Below, in pieces: positions 51,446 through 60,830 of a stretch of 64,000 nucleotides of DNA. Origin of the DNA: Prorocentrum cordatum (Eukaryota; Sar; Dinophyceae; Prorocentrales; Prorocentraceae); NCBI GenBank assembly GCA_963575745.1, contig CAUYUJ010000750.1:18501-82500 (forward strand), read 5' to 3'. Each line of letters opens with the position of its first letter. The stretch's first letter is position 1. The notes under the pieces are model-generated. The model had not been told where the DNA came from. It did not search any database and was given only the letters and a program-made list of their open reading frames with translations. Both the position numbers and the translations under genes were made by a program.

Positions 51446-51610
51446 AACTTAGGATGTTCCAACAAGTCATTTCGAGCACCAGGAAGATACCGACAAGGGA
51501 GGGGGCGACACTCGTTCGGCACTGTTTTGATGCTTGGCTGCGTCCTCGAAGTTATGTCTGGGATGTGGTCCTGAAATACGAGGGGAGCAACAGAAAAAGC
51601 CCAGACGTGC
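51446..51610 (+). pseudogene. Conserved coding fragment, copy Z2
   Basis: The plus frame reads VISSTRKIPTREGATLVRHC, then FDAWLRPRSYVWDVVLKYEG. Compared with Z1 (minus strand, 10845-10975), ATLVRHCF, a Y-x-W-x-VVLKY core and GS are kept, but the sequence after GSN is unrelated to Z1. It starts directly at the edge of D3. Which copy is closer to a functional gene cannot be told. Function unknown. Confidence 0.35.
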
Positions 51611-52018
51611 CTGCCTCGTGGACGAATCGCAGTGGGAGGTTGTTTTTGTTTATCGGTTTTCGGCCTCTGGGGCCCGTCGCTTGGCCCTGGGGGCCAGCCA
51701 CAGACGGCTCGGGAGGAGAAGCAGTCCCCAGGGGAAAGGTCGGCGGCGTTCGAGGCGGGGAAGTGAAAAGGAGACGGCCTTCGTTCCTGGCCGTCTGAGA
51801 CGTTTTTGGAGCCTTCCTCGAAAAGAGAGAAATACTCGTCGGAAGCCGCGAGGGCTTCTGAGAAGTCCCGCCGCCTTCCGAGAAGGCCTTCCTCTTCCCA
51901 TTTCCCCCCCCCGTCGCTCGCCGCCGAAAAGGGGGTCGTGGTTTCTTGGGGCCGCGCGTGCTCAAGAAGACGGCGCCACCGGCGGCAGACGGCCCTCCAC
52001 GCACCCCCCTTCTACGTG
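51611..52018. other. No gene recognised
   Basis: 51850-51930 resembles 62015-62085 (CCGCCGCCTTCCGAGAAGG; CGCTCGCCGCCGAA), a minor dispersed repeat. Confidence 0.4.
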
Positions 52019-52177
52019 TAAGTCGGCCCTGTCCCTCTACAGGGGGGGCGATTCGAAAGTAGTCAAAGAATCGTTTGGGGACGACTTTGAATATATTTGA
52101 GCATTATTGGCGTATTTGTTACTCGCAATTTTAAGTGTTTCGTCCCAAATCCGCCTGTAGGGGGACACGCGCGAGCT
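52019..52177 (+). mobile_element. Family A element, copy A15
   Basis: Left TAAGTCGGCCCTGTCCC with CTACAGGGGGGGC; right ATCCGCCTGTAGGGGGACAC. The right outer end is diverged (GCGCGAGCTC). Confidence 0.8.
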
Positions 52178-52274
52178 CATCATACAGATAGTTTCGAAAG
52201 GGGGCCACGATGGTGGGTCACGATGGGAGGCCACAGTGGGAGGCCACGCTGGGGGGGGGGGGAGCGGCAGAGGG

Positions 52275-52435
52275 ATGAGGGGTGGAGGCGGGGACATGGG
52301 GGAAGGGCATGGGATAGGGATAAGGAATAACGATAGGGGTCGAGATGGGGATTGGGATAAAAATAGGGACAGGGACAGGGATATAGGATAAGGATACCTG
52401 GGGATGGGGATGAGTTTGGGTAAGGATGGTCGAAG
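52275..52435 (+). repeat. Degenerate GGGATA hexamer tract, part 1
   Basis: GGGATAGGGATAAGG, GGGACAGGGACAGGGATA and similar. The same tract resumes at 52715-52850 on the far side of BB1. Confidence 0.8.
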
Positions 52436-52470
52436 AAGACGGAAATGCCACAATCATAAATGTTCTGTTG

Positions 52471-52590
52471 TCCGCGCGGATTTCTCGGATCCGCGCTTGG
52501 CCACCCCGGCGACGCCTCCAGCGCCATCCCTGGCGCGCTCCGCGCCAGGGAGGCGGGTCCAGCGCAGATCCAAGAAATCCGCGCGAAGCG
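52471..52590. mobile_element. Inverted-repeat element BB1
   Basis: TCCGCGCGGATTTCTCGGAT, CCGCGC on the left mirrors GCGCAGATCCAAGAAATCCG, CGCGAAG on the right. A second inverted pair (CCATCCCTGGCGCGC / GCGCCAGGGAGG) forms the inner stem. Confidence 0.75.
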
Positions 52591-52714
52591 CCAAATCTTT
52601 ATGCTTATGGATTTGGTTTCGGTTTTATTCATCTAGATGGGATAAGAGGAATGTATGAAGACGAGGTGGATGTGAAGGTCGGGATCTGGGGTAGGGACTT
52701 GTGTAGAAGCCAAG

Positions 52715-52850
52715 GGTAGGGATCGAGGTGGGGATGGGGATAGAAATAGGGATAGGGCCAGGGAATGGGATACGGGGCAGGGAGAGGGATAAAAGGGTGA
52801 GGATAGAGATTTCGGCATAGGGATAGGGATAGGGATACGAGGGATAGAGG
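52715..52850 (+). repeat. Degenerate GGGATA hexamer tract, part 2
   Basis: GGGGATAGAAATAGGGATAG, GGGATAGGGATAGGGATA. Not a telomere repeat known to me (dinoflagellate and plant-type telomeres are TTTAGGG). Confidence 0.8.
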
Positions 52851-52867
52851 CAGTGCCAGGGTTACAG

Positions 52868-53010
52868 AGTGGAAGACAACGGGAGACAATAGGAGGTAAT
52901 CGGAGCCAAGCAGGCACAATGAGAGACAATTGAGGATGGGAGACAACGCAAGACAATGGGAGGCAATTGGAGACAATGGGAGACAACGGAAGACAATGCG
53001 ACAATGAAGC
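52868..53010 (+). repeat. Degenerate GGGAGACAAT tandem tract
   Basis: GGGAGACAAYRG-like units of 10-12 bp repeat about twelve times. Confidence 0.8.
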
Positions 53011-53169
53011 ACAACGTCTCTCGACCGGCTCCCGGTCTGGCAGCGCAGCTTCTCTGGTTTCTTAGAAAGCTTTTGTTAGCCCACATGGACCCCTAACAGT
53101 AAGTTACTGCACTGTGGATGTGTACGCCATGTGGTGCAGGCGATATGATGTAAGCAACGTGGTCCAATG

Positions 53170-53665
53170 CTTGCTAGTGGCGGCCACGAGGCGGCCACAG
53201 GCGGCAACGTGGAAGAACCTCAGCATATCCACCCAGAGCACGAGCCGGCCACGAGGCGGCCACTGGCGGCAACGCGGCGCAGAGTCGCCGGACCCACCCG
53301 GAGCACGAGGCGGCCACGAGGCGGCCACTGGTGGCAACGTTGCGAAACCTCGCCGGAGCACGCGGCGGCCGCGAGGCGGCAACGTTGCGAAACCCAGCCG
53401 TGCCCACCCAGTGCACGAGGCGGCCACGAGGTTGCCGCGAGGCGGCAATTTTGCGAAACCCAGCCGTGCCCACCCAGTGCACGAGGCGGCCACGAGGTTG
53501 CCGCGAAGCGGCAACTTTGCGAAACCTCGCCGCACCCAGCGCACGAGGCGGCCACGAGGCGGCCACGAGCGGCATCCCCGCAAGACCTCACCGCACCCAC
53601 CCAGCGCACGAGGCGGACACGAGGCGGCCACGGGCGGCAGCATGGAAAACCCTCGCCGGACCCAT
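53170..53665 (+). repeat. Tandem array, units of about 60 bp, eight copies
   Basis: GCACGAGGCGGCCACGAGG, then CGGCAACnTTGCGAAACC, then a CGCCG(G/C)ACCCACCCA-like block. Two neighbouring units (about 53395-53455 and 53456-53518) are almost identical. Frames are open in several phases because of composition. Confidence 0.9.
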
Positions 53666-53699
53666 CCGTTTCCTGACTGACGCAAGTAAGGAGACCCAA

Positions 53700-53965
53700 G
53701 TGCAGGCACAGTGGCCGCGAAAAAACATGCTTGCCTCGATGCAGTGGATCGGGGATTCCCGGCGGAGGATCCAGGCCATGTGCGAGCAGTCGGTCTCACG
53801 AGTATAGCGGAGCGCGCCTGCCAAGTAAAGAATTATTCTGAGTCTCTGAAGCTTCGCCGCATCGCTCAGCCGTGCGCGCATTTTTTCCTGGCCAATGACG
53901 ACCATCGAGGAGCCTTTTGGGCCATCTTGCGAAGAATACGCGCGCGAAGACAACAAATAACACGG
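53700..53965 (+). repeat. Family M, diverged copy M4 with insert
   Basis: CAGGCACAGTGGCCGCG and ATGCTTGCCTCG match the left part of M2. After about 150 bp of other sequence, ACCATCGAGGAGCC, TTTTGGGCCATCTTGCGAAG and ACGCGCGCGAAG match its right part. Confidence 0.45.
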
Positions 53966-54020
53966 GCAATGGAAATCCTAGCGATGGCGAGGAAAGGGAA
54001 CTCCCTCTCAACCAGATGTC

Positions 54021-54187
54021 AGGAAGGGGAACAAAAAACACACAGACACAGTGCATCGCCGATCCCCAGGAGAAAGTGTTGGAAAATAGTGGAAGTGGGG
54101 GGGGAGACGAGCATCCAGAAACTATGAGAACATATGGGGAATCTTGGAATTTGTGTGCATTTATTTGTGTGTCCCTGGGCCCCTTCA
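54021..54187 (+). mobile_element. Family N element, copy N3
   Basis: GGAAGGGGAACAAAAAACAC through GATCCCCAGG to TTATTTGTGTGTCCC. More diverged than N1 and N2 inside. Confidence 0.75.
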
Positions 54188-54204
54188 AGATTTCTAGGCC
54201 TCCT

Positions 54205-54425
54205 AGATGGGGTCCGAGTAGATGGGGTCGAAGGATCGCTCCGCATCGCCGATGCATCGCCGATGCGGCTCGGTGCGGAGCCCGATTTGCTTCACGCCGA
54301 CGCCGCCGATGCACCGCCGGCGTCGACGATGCATCGCTGGCGCGTCGCCGATGCATCGCCGATGCTTCGCCGATGTATCGGCGATGCGGCGCGATCCTCC
54401 GACCCCGTCGACTCCGACCCCATCG
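54205..54425. mobile_element. Family O element, copy O2 (long inverted ends)
   Basis: Left GATGGGGTCCGAGTAGATGG, GGTCGAAGGATCGC; right GCGATCCTCCGACCCCGTCG, ACTCCGACCCCATC. The ends pair over about 50 bp and each contains GGGGTCGRA twice. The interior is (GCCGATGCATC)n-like. Confidence 0.85.
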
Positions 54426-54656
54426 GAGGAGGAGGGGGAGGAGGAGGAGGAGGGGGAGGAGGAGGAGGAGGGGGAGGAGGGGGAGGAGGGGGAGGAGGGG
54501 GGGGAGGGAGAGGAGGGGGAGGAGGAGGGGAGGAGGGAGGAGGAGGAGGAGGAGGGAGGAGGAGGGGAGGAGGAGGGGGGAGGAGAGGAGGGGGAGTGGA
54601 GGAGGAGGAGGAGGAGGAGGAGGAGGAGGAGGAGGAGGAGGAGGAGGAGGAGGAGT
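54420..54656. repeat. (GGA)n array
   Basis: About 235 bp with GGGGGA interruptions, starting exactly at the right end of O2. Confidence 0.9.
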
Positions 54657-54786
54657 AGGAGGCCTCTGAGACTGGGGGCCGGGCGGGAGGCCCGCCGCGG
54701 CCTCGCCGCCGCCGCCTCGCCCAGCGGCCCCTCCGCGCGAGGACCTGGCGGGCTGCCTGGACCCGGGGGCGCCCCGCCCCGCCGAG

Positions 54787-55000
54787 GACCCGCGGAGCAC
54801 GCAGGGGTCAGGAGGAGGGGGAGGAGGAGGAGGAGGAGGAGGGGAGGGGGAGGAGGAGGAGGGAGGAGAGGGGGGAGGAGGAGGAAGAGGAGGAGGTGGA
54901 GGAGAGGAGGAGGAGGAGGAGGAGGAGGAGGAGGAGGAGGAGGAGGAGGAGGAGGAGGAGGAGGAGGAGGAGGTGACCCGCGGAGCACGCAGGGGTCAGG
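54787..55000. repeat. (GGA)n array between 26-bp direct repeats
   Basis: GACCCGCGGAGCACGCAGGG, GTCAGG at 54787-54812 recurs exactly at 54975-55000. Only GGA/GGGA repeat lies between. Confidence 0.9.
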
Positions 55001-55023
55001 CGATCGCAGGCATGGATCAGGGG
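54996..55023 (+). mobile_element. Left terminus of a family E element (E3)
   Basis: TCAGGCGATCGCAGGCATGG, ATCAGGGG equals the left end of E2 with few changes, then stops. The continuation of the E sequence (GGGCGTGGATTTGCGACGGG) is found at 59577, beyond LINE 2. Confidence 0.65.
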
Positions 55024-55047
55024 CCCCCTCCTGTGCCCTCCGTCGTG

Positions 55048-55151
55048 TTCCTCCTCCTCCTCCTCCTCCTCCCGCCCCCCCTCCTCCTCGCCCCTCCTCC
55101 TCCTCCTCCTCCTCCTCCTCCTCCTCCTCCTCCTCCTCCTCCTCCTCCTTT
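55048..55151. repeat. (CTC)n array at the 3' end of LINE 2
   Basis: Reads GGA on the LINE 2 coding strand and follows directly after GTCATAGAAAAAGG, where a LINE tail would be expected. Confidence 0.9.
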
Positions 55152-55554
55152 TTCTATGACAAGCCCTCAGGTGGGGACGCGCACGATTGGCAACTGCGGA
55201 GCGCGGCATGGCACGCTGAAAAATGTAGTGCCACGCGCTGTGGCCAGATCTGATAGCTTCGACTGCCGCGGATCGGAGCTTTCTCTGGAACTGTCTCTCA
55301 GAGGGGCAATCGACGAAATGTTGCTGAAGATGGTTGAAAATACACACCATACCGAAAATGGACTTGCACATCATTGGATACATGCCAGGTTCAATTGTAT
55401 CACGCAGCGCCCTGTTGTGCATGCGCCTTCCTCCACCAAAGCCGTGGCTTTCGAGGCTGCCCGTCATGAGAGGGAAAAGTGCACAGAATACAGGAGGAGC
55501 GATGCCGTGAGCAACTTTGTGCAACAAGCCTGAGATAGACAAGTCCCGTCTCAT
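55150..55554 (-). pseudogene. LINE 2 ORF2, C-terminal domain
   Basis: MRRDLSISGLLHKVAHGIAP, then FCALFPLMTGSLESHGFGGG, and later QQHFVDCPSERQFQRKL form the post-RT segment found in this LINE group. It is in a third frame compared with the RT pieces. The reading passes straight into the Arg/Glu-rich translation of the GGA array, where the natural stop or tail has been lost. Confidence 0.65.
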
Positions 55555-55588
55555 ACATGCCGGGGCGAGGCTGTCATGGTAAAGGGCC

Positions 55589-56875
55589 TCATCTTAGGAT
55601 ACCCCGAGCGCCTTCCGAAAATTCACCTTGCAAGCCGTCTAACGTAGCTAAGGCAGCATCAGTTGCGTGAAATATTGCTGGGACCGCGCCATCCACGAAT
55701 GAGACGACATGGCATTCGAACAGCCTGAAGAGCCCAGCTGTGCTGTAGAACTTGCTAGACCGAGGCAGCGCGCGGAGCCGCCAAGAGGCTTCGCGAGCAA
55801 TTTCTTGGACGGCACGACACATGGCCAACCTGGGGTCGAATAGTACGCTTAGGATCTTGAAATCGACCCCGTGGGGCCGGCACTTGTCGAGAATGTGCAT
55901 GCTCTCTTTGGTCGCCTCGAACATCACTTGGTTGGCCGCGCCCCCATCGTGAAGCGTGGACTGGCACTGGCGGCACGCAGCGAGGATAGAAGAGTTTGTG
56001 GCCACACCGTCGAACTCTTTCCAGCAGTTGAGGTCGTCAGCGAAAACGCACTCCGTGAAATCGGCCGCATTCACAGCAAGTTCGGCATCAGCATAAAAAC
56101 GCATTCCACAACGGCGGCCCCAGGACCGTGCCTTGGACCACCATGTTTTGAAGCGAGAAAGGCTTGGAGAGGAGTCCGTCCACGCTGACGTGAGCCTGTC
56201 CCCCCGAAAGCCAACCAGAACGAGCGCGCACACCCGACGCACGTAATTTAGCCATGAGGCGGTCGGAGTTGACCCTGTCTAACGCTCTGGCCACGTCCGA
56301 ACAGTACACCCCCGCGCGCCGACCATTGCAGACAGCACGAATCCAACTACACACCATGTATGCCAAAGCGTCGCTGTATCCCCGGTTCGTGTGATAAGCA
56401 AATTGGTGGCCCCCGTATTCTCCACCGGTCTCGAAGAAAGGAAGCAGCATGCTTGGAAAGCAACGCTCGTCGACTTTGTTGAGTTGGGATGTGCGATGAA
56501 TTCCAAGGTAATTCGATGGATTCGAACGCATGTATCTCTTGAACAGCGGGTACAGCCAATGAAGCTTCCATGATTCGGGCCACTCGCCGCTCTCCAACAT
56601 CAAGCGTGCAAGCATGGCAATAGCAGCAGCTAGCTGCGAGGCGCATTTTTCAGAATCCGACATGATAGCCCGTCGGGGCCAGTGCCGATGTCTTCTCGCA
56701 GCCCGCACAGGATACGCGAAACCGCACGGGAACGTGTCGGCATGAAGCTGGTCATCGAGAATGTGTTGCTCATATGTGTGGAAGACAGCGTGTTGTTGAC
56801 CTCAGGTGGAAGACCAAACTTATCACTGAAAGTATTTGCGGGCAGATTGGCCTTACTACGAGCAGACAAGGCCAA
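55589..56875 (-). pseudogene. LINE 2 ORF2, reverse transcriptase
   Basis: On the minus strand the RT starts with GTGPDGLSCRILKN (about 56640-56680), continues after a frameshift with WPESWKLHWLYPLFKRY (fingers), CSDVARALDRVNSDRL (first palm motif, Asp kept) and VVQGTVLGPPLWN (template grip). After another frameshift comes TECVFADDLNCWKEF with the catalytic FADD box at about 56034-56045. RT of this type copies the element RNA at a nicked target site. Two frameshifts in this part make the product non-functional. Confidence 0.9.
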
Positions 56876-57356
56876 CGACCCTCTCTATACCAACTGACCC
56901 CTTGCCAGCACGAAACAGCAACAAATCACATAATGACCACCATTTCTCGCACGATGGCCGCAAGTCCATCATACGCTTCCGAGTTCGCTGAACGTACTTG
57001 TCGCAATGTCGGCGGAGGGCTGCAGAGCACTCGTCCCGTCGACGTTCACAATTCGGCGTCCCATATGCTTCAACTTTTCTCCTGATGAGCTCCACGCACG
57101 CCTCGTAGATCCAAGGGTGGGTAAACTTCCAGGCGACGGCGGTGAAAGTCGGAATGAACTGTTTCGCCGTATCGAGAATGCGACCTGTGAGTTTGGTTGC
57201 AGCAGTTGTAGCAGAGCAGGATGCGAATAGCGATTTCCCAGCCATGTTTTGCAACTCGGCACGGAGCTGGGGCCACTGTGCATGTTGAAACATCCGCTGC
57301 TCGCGGACAATTGGTGAAGAACGCTTCGCGCTCATGGCAATAGACACGTGTACCAA
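56856..57356 (-). pseudogene. LINE 2 ORF2, linker between endonuclease and RT
   Basis: QRMFQHAQWPQLRAELQNM and FTHPWIYEACVELIRRKVEA, then basic CDKYVQRTRKRMMDLRP. This basic helical linker is usual between the two enzymatic domains of such LINEs. The frame is continuous for 167 codons. Confidence 0.75.
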
Positions 57357-57389
57357 CTTATACCGAATTATGATCGTGCTCAGTGATGG

Positions 57390-57932
57390 GCGGGAGGACT
57401 TTGCGCGACAGGCCGCAAGACCAATCCGTCAAGAGAAGATCCAACAATGCGTGTTCCTGCTGGGTTTCCCGACGTTCTCCCCTGGGCCCATGCGGCTGCA
57501 AGCGTCGAGCAGGACCCGGCCCTCGTTACATGCGCCCCGTGAGGAGAAACGCAACCATTGGCTGTGGTGCACGCTCATGTCGCTCAGAACAATGGTGCCC
57601 ACGACCTGATGCTGGTAGCCGCGCCACTCTTTCAATAGAGCGTGGATAGTGTGGACCGTTCCCTGCTCAGGAGGCCGGTACAAAAGAGCTAGCAACATCG
57701 GACCGATATTCGTGTGGACTATGTGCCAAGACCGCTCCGCATCAAGAGAATCGCCAACGTGGACGACGCAATTCTTGAAATATTCACGTGCGAACAATAT
57801 GATGCCTCCACCTTGTCTGCCGTCGCGGCGGTCGAGGCGCCATGCGACAGTGTAGCCATGCAACAAAGTTTCCGTAACAGACTTGTTTAACCAAGATTCG
57901 GTGATTGCCACGGTATCGGGTAATTGCAACAA
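57390..57932 (-). pseudogene. LINE 2 ORF2, AP-type endonuclease domain
   Basis: MLQLPDTVAITESWLNKSV holds the catalytic Glu of the ITE(S/T)WL motif. Then come GRQGGGIILFAREYF, MLLALLYRPPEQG and TIVLSDMSVHHSQWLRFSS, where the usual D-x-N reads DMS, so the catalytic Asn is changed. A frameshift near 57485 moves the C-terminal motif (ALLDLLLTDWSCGLSRKVLP, then PITEHD) into another frame. The domain nicks the target DNA to prime reverse transcription; this copy could not. Confidence 0.85.
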
Positions 57933-58155
57933 AAGTTCAAGATGGCCCCAAAGATGGGAATGGTGCGAAAGAGAAAACCGCGCAAATTCACAAGCAACGT
58001 GGAAATATACAGCTTTGGATCTGGCGATTCTGGCTCGGATTTCCGCGAGCCTTCGCCAGGAGGGCGCTGGCGACCCGAATTATGAAGCCAATGCTGGCGA
58101 CGAATATGACGTGCAAGAAAGGACCGAGAACCTCGACGCCGTTGGCGTCGGGGTG

Positions 58156-59186
58156 TCAGCTGTTGGGGCCGCTCATCTGCCAGAAGCTGGCGGGCGCGCC
58201 GTGGAACGTGATCAGGATGCGTATTGTATCGTGGTGATGAGCGGCCCCGAGAAACCCCTGGGGGATCACGAGGTCGGCGAACGGCTGCAAGAACACCCCC
58301 TTGACATCATTCCCCCCCTGCTTGAACGCGGTGGTGCCGTTGACCGTCACGAGCCTCTCCCAGGAGCCGTCGACTTTCCACTCAATCTGAACCTCCTTAC
58401 CAGCGGTCAGTGCGGAGGCCTTGATAAGTTCCTCGGGCTTTCGCATGGCATAGTTCCGCTTGCGTTGCAGCTCTGTGCGGGCTGGCTTGATCATCAGTTT
58501 TCTGCTATCGACGTTGAGCCCGATGCTGGACAAAGACACGTTGGAGATGAAAGACATGGCGACCTCGACGCTAGAGAATTCGACCCAGGAGCCTGGAGAA
58601 AGCTTACGATTCGTGTGCCGACCCTTGTACTCATTACCGAAACCAGAGGGCCGGAACGTTTTGAAATCGTCCGACATGAAGGCCTTCATCTTCGCGATGC
58701 GGACGTCGGCATCGACGTCACCAGGCCAGCCTACGAAAGCGATTCGACGACGAGCAGGGTCCGTGCGGCTGACGCTGTTCTGCAAATCTTTGATGTTGCG
58801 TGCGTCGGCGCCTGATGAAGGCGATTGGGATTCCAAGACAGATGCTCTGGAGTCATTGAGGGGATCGACGGCCTCTGCAACAGTGACCTTGACCTCAGTC
58901 TTCATTTCTTTCTTGAACTCGTCAAAGGCCCCCTTCAAGACATCGATGTCCGACTTGAGAGCCATATTGTCCATCTTCGCTGAAAGCGCCTCGATGGCTT
59001 CAAGGACCTCCATGTTCGGAGGCTGAGCGGAGCTACCCTTGGATCCAGATCCCCGTGTCTGAGTCAGACACTTTTTCAGGCGTTGAATACTCTCGAGCTT
59101 CACCTCACCGGAGAAGACGAAGGTCCTCGTTTGGTGGTTGACGCAAAGGCGCTGTCGAGTTTAGCCTGAACTTTCGGACTGGCCAT
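58156..59186 (-). pseudogene. LINE 2 ORF1 (RNA-binding protein), frameshifted at the N-terminus
   Basis: The likely natural start is the ATG at 59186 (MASPKVQAKLDSAFASTTKR). A frameshift near 59105 moves the rest to the frame of the internal ATG at 59103, which runs 315 codons. Residues 28-75 form a coiled coil (EVLEAIEALSAKMDNMALKS, DVLKGAFDEFKKEMK). Residues 115-215 resemble an RNA-recognition-type domain: RRRIAFVGWPGDVDADVRIA, then SPGSWVEFSSVEVAMSFI. A basic segment follows (KPARTELQRKRNYAM). This matches the coiled coil plus RRM layout of LINE ORF1 proteins, which coat the element RNA. Confidence 0.75.
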
Positions 59187-59271
59187 GGCGGCGCAACGTG
59201 AGTAGGGATGTGGAAGGGAAAGCCTAGCCAGAATCCAACTCTTGATCCAAAGGCATTTTTCAGTCAAGGTC

Positions 59272-59525
59272 TCCTCCTCCTCCTCCTCCTCCTCCTCCTC
59301 CTCCTTCTCCTCCTCCCCCCTCCTCCTCCTCCTCCTCCTCCTCTCCTCCTCCTCCTCCTCCCTCCTCCTCCTCCTCCTCCTCCTCCTCTCCTCCTTCTCC
59401 TTCTCCTTCTCCTTCTTTCTCCTTCTCCCTTCTCCTTCTCCTTCTCTTCTCCTCCTCGCCCCCCCTCTCCTCCTCCTCCTCCTCCTCCTCCTCCCCTCCT
59501 CCTCCTCCTCCTCCTCCTCCTCCTG
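59272..59525. repeat. (CTC/TTCTCC)n array at the 5' side of LINE 2
   Basis: CTC repeats with an internal CTTCTC subarray (59395-59450). On the LINE coding strand it is GGA-rich and precedes ORF1 by about 90 bp. Confidence 0.9.
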
Positions 59526-59576
59526 ATCATCCATCTCCTCCTCCTGATCCCCCCCCTCCTTCTCATCCTCCTCCCC

Positions 59577-59660
59577 TGGGCGTGGATTTGCGACGGGTCC
59601 CATTTTCATATATTTTCATGGGGAACCGTGAGTTTCCGCCGCCGAGCGAGGCGAGGCGGA
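59577..59660 (+). mobile_element. Family E element, right-hand continuation (E4)
   Basis: GGGCGTGGATTTGCGACGGG, TCCCATTTTC and CCGCCGCCGAGCGAGGCG correspond to the E sequence just inside its left end. The distal part of E is lost where GGA repeats begin. Confidence 0.65.
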
Positions 59661-59879
59661 GGAGGAGGAAGGGAAGGGGTGGGCCAGGCGCGAGGGGGGC
59701 GGCACCACGGCGAGTGCGGGTGGCCATCCGCCACGCGCAGTGCGCGGTGCCCCCGCCCCCCTGCCCCCGCCCCCCCCCCCTCCCCTCCCTGAGCTTTCGG
59801 CTGGCAGTGGAGCTCGTCCCTTCCCTCTCTGCCCTTCCCCTCGTCGTCCTCGTCGCCATCTGGGGTCCTCGTCTCCCCC

Positions 59880-60122
59880 GCGATTATCAGCGGTGGCCGC
59901 CGCGGTGGAACGATGATTCTCCCCACGAGCACGCGGACCAAGCGATGTCTTTGGTGGTGTTGGTGGGGTATTAGCGGCCTTGTGGGATTAGCCGAGGAGG
60001 GAAGATTTCTTACAAGCGCAGCCGCCGAGGTGGAATGATGATTCTCTCAACGAGCACGCGGAACAAGCAATTCCTTTGGTGGAATTGGTGGGGTATAAGA
60101 GACCTTGTGGGATTAGGGGAGG
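59880..60122 (+). repeat. Tandem duplication, about 122 bp
   Basis: GCCGCGGTGGAACGATGATT, ACGAGCACGCGGACCAAGC and CCTTGTGGGATTAG recur about 122 bp later (from about 60020) with 10-15 percent differences. Confidence 0.85.
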
Positions 60123-60129
60123 GGGGAAG

Positions 60130-60287
60130 GAGGAAGAGGAGAGAATGGGACGGAGGAGGAAGAGGAGGAGGAGGAGGAGGAGGAGAGGAGGAGAAGGAGA
60201 GGAGGAAGAGGAGGAGGATGAGGAGGAGAGAAGGACAAGGAGGAGGAGGAGGAGGAGGAGGAGGAGGAGGCGGAGAGGAGGAGGGCA
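60130..60287. repeat. (GGA)n array, impure
   Basis: GGA with GAAGA interruptions, directly after the tandem duplication. Confidence 0.9.
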
Positions 60288-60420
60288 GGCTTCTCATTAG
60301 CGCCCCTGCTGCTTAGAATGCGCGGGCCTTTGCTATAGGTGTGAGACCCGCGCCGTCTTGGAAGCAGCCTCCTTCTGAGAAGCCCTCCCCCCTCCGCCTA
60401 CGCTGATCCTTGTGCGCGCG

Positions 60421-60595
60421 GAGGAGCAGGAGGGAGGAGGAGGAGGAGGAAAAGGAGGAGGAGCAGGAGCAGGAGCAGGAGGAGGAGGAGGAGGAGGAGG
60501 AGGAGGAGGAGGAGGAGGAGGAGGAGGAAGGGGAGGAGGAGGAGGACCAGGAGGAGGAGGAGGAGGAGGAGGAGGAGGAGGAGGAGAAGGAGACC
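60421..60595. repeat. (GGA)n array
   Basis: GGA with GCAGGA stretch at 60460-60480. Confidence 0.9.
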
Positions 60596-60659
60596 TTTGC
60601 CCGCTTGGCGCAATTGGCGGAAGGAGTGATCGGCCAAGGAGGAGGGAGCATTGGCCCCA

Positions 60660-60830
60660 ACCGCCCACGCGGCCAAGAGGATTCGCTGTGGGCGTCGCTG
60701 CGGACGCTGTCCATTTGAGACGGAATAATGCCTCCTTAGCAGCGGCCGCCGTCGGTTTTGGACAACATATGTTGTTGGGCATCGTATACGTGTTTGTCCG
60801 TAGTTACCGATCCGGACGGAGGCCTCAATT
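60660..60830 (+). repeat. Dispersed repeat P, copy P3
   Basis: ATTCGCTGTGGGCGTCGCTG, AGCAGCGGCCGCCGTCGG and ATGTTGTTGGGCATCGTA match P1. On the minus strand all P copies read a peptide like KPTAAAA and TASAATPTA, so a decayed coding origin is possible. Confidence 0.65.

Larger units (their letters stand above)
55150..59186 (-). mobile_element. LINE 2: near full-length, inactivated non-LTR retrotransposon
   Basis: Read on the minus strand, it comprises ORF1 (59186 to 58156), a short gap, an endonuclease domain (57932 to about 57390), a linker (57356-56856), reverse transcriptase (56875 to 55600) and a C-terminal domain (55554 to about 55150). All parts of a two-ORF LINE with an apurinic-type endonuclease are present, about 4 kb in total. 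Frameshifts separate nearly every part, so it is not autonomous. Both ends abut GGA/CTC arrays, and pieces of one E element lie beyond these arrays. Confidence 0.9.

Noticed and set aside
52275-52850. Telomeric repeat
   Set aside because: The motif is degenerate GGGATA, not TTTAGGG, and lies internally.
54196-54360. GATGCATCG-rich stretch as a microsatellite
   Set aside because: It lies within element O2 with long inverted ends, and similar cores occur in O1 and O3.
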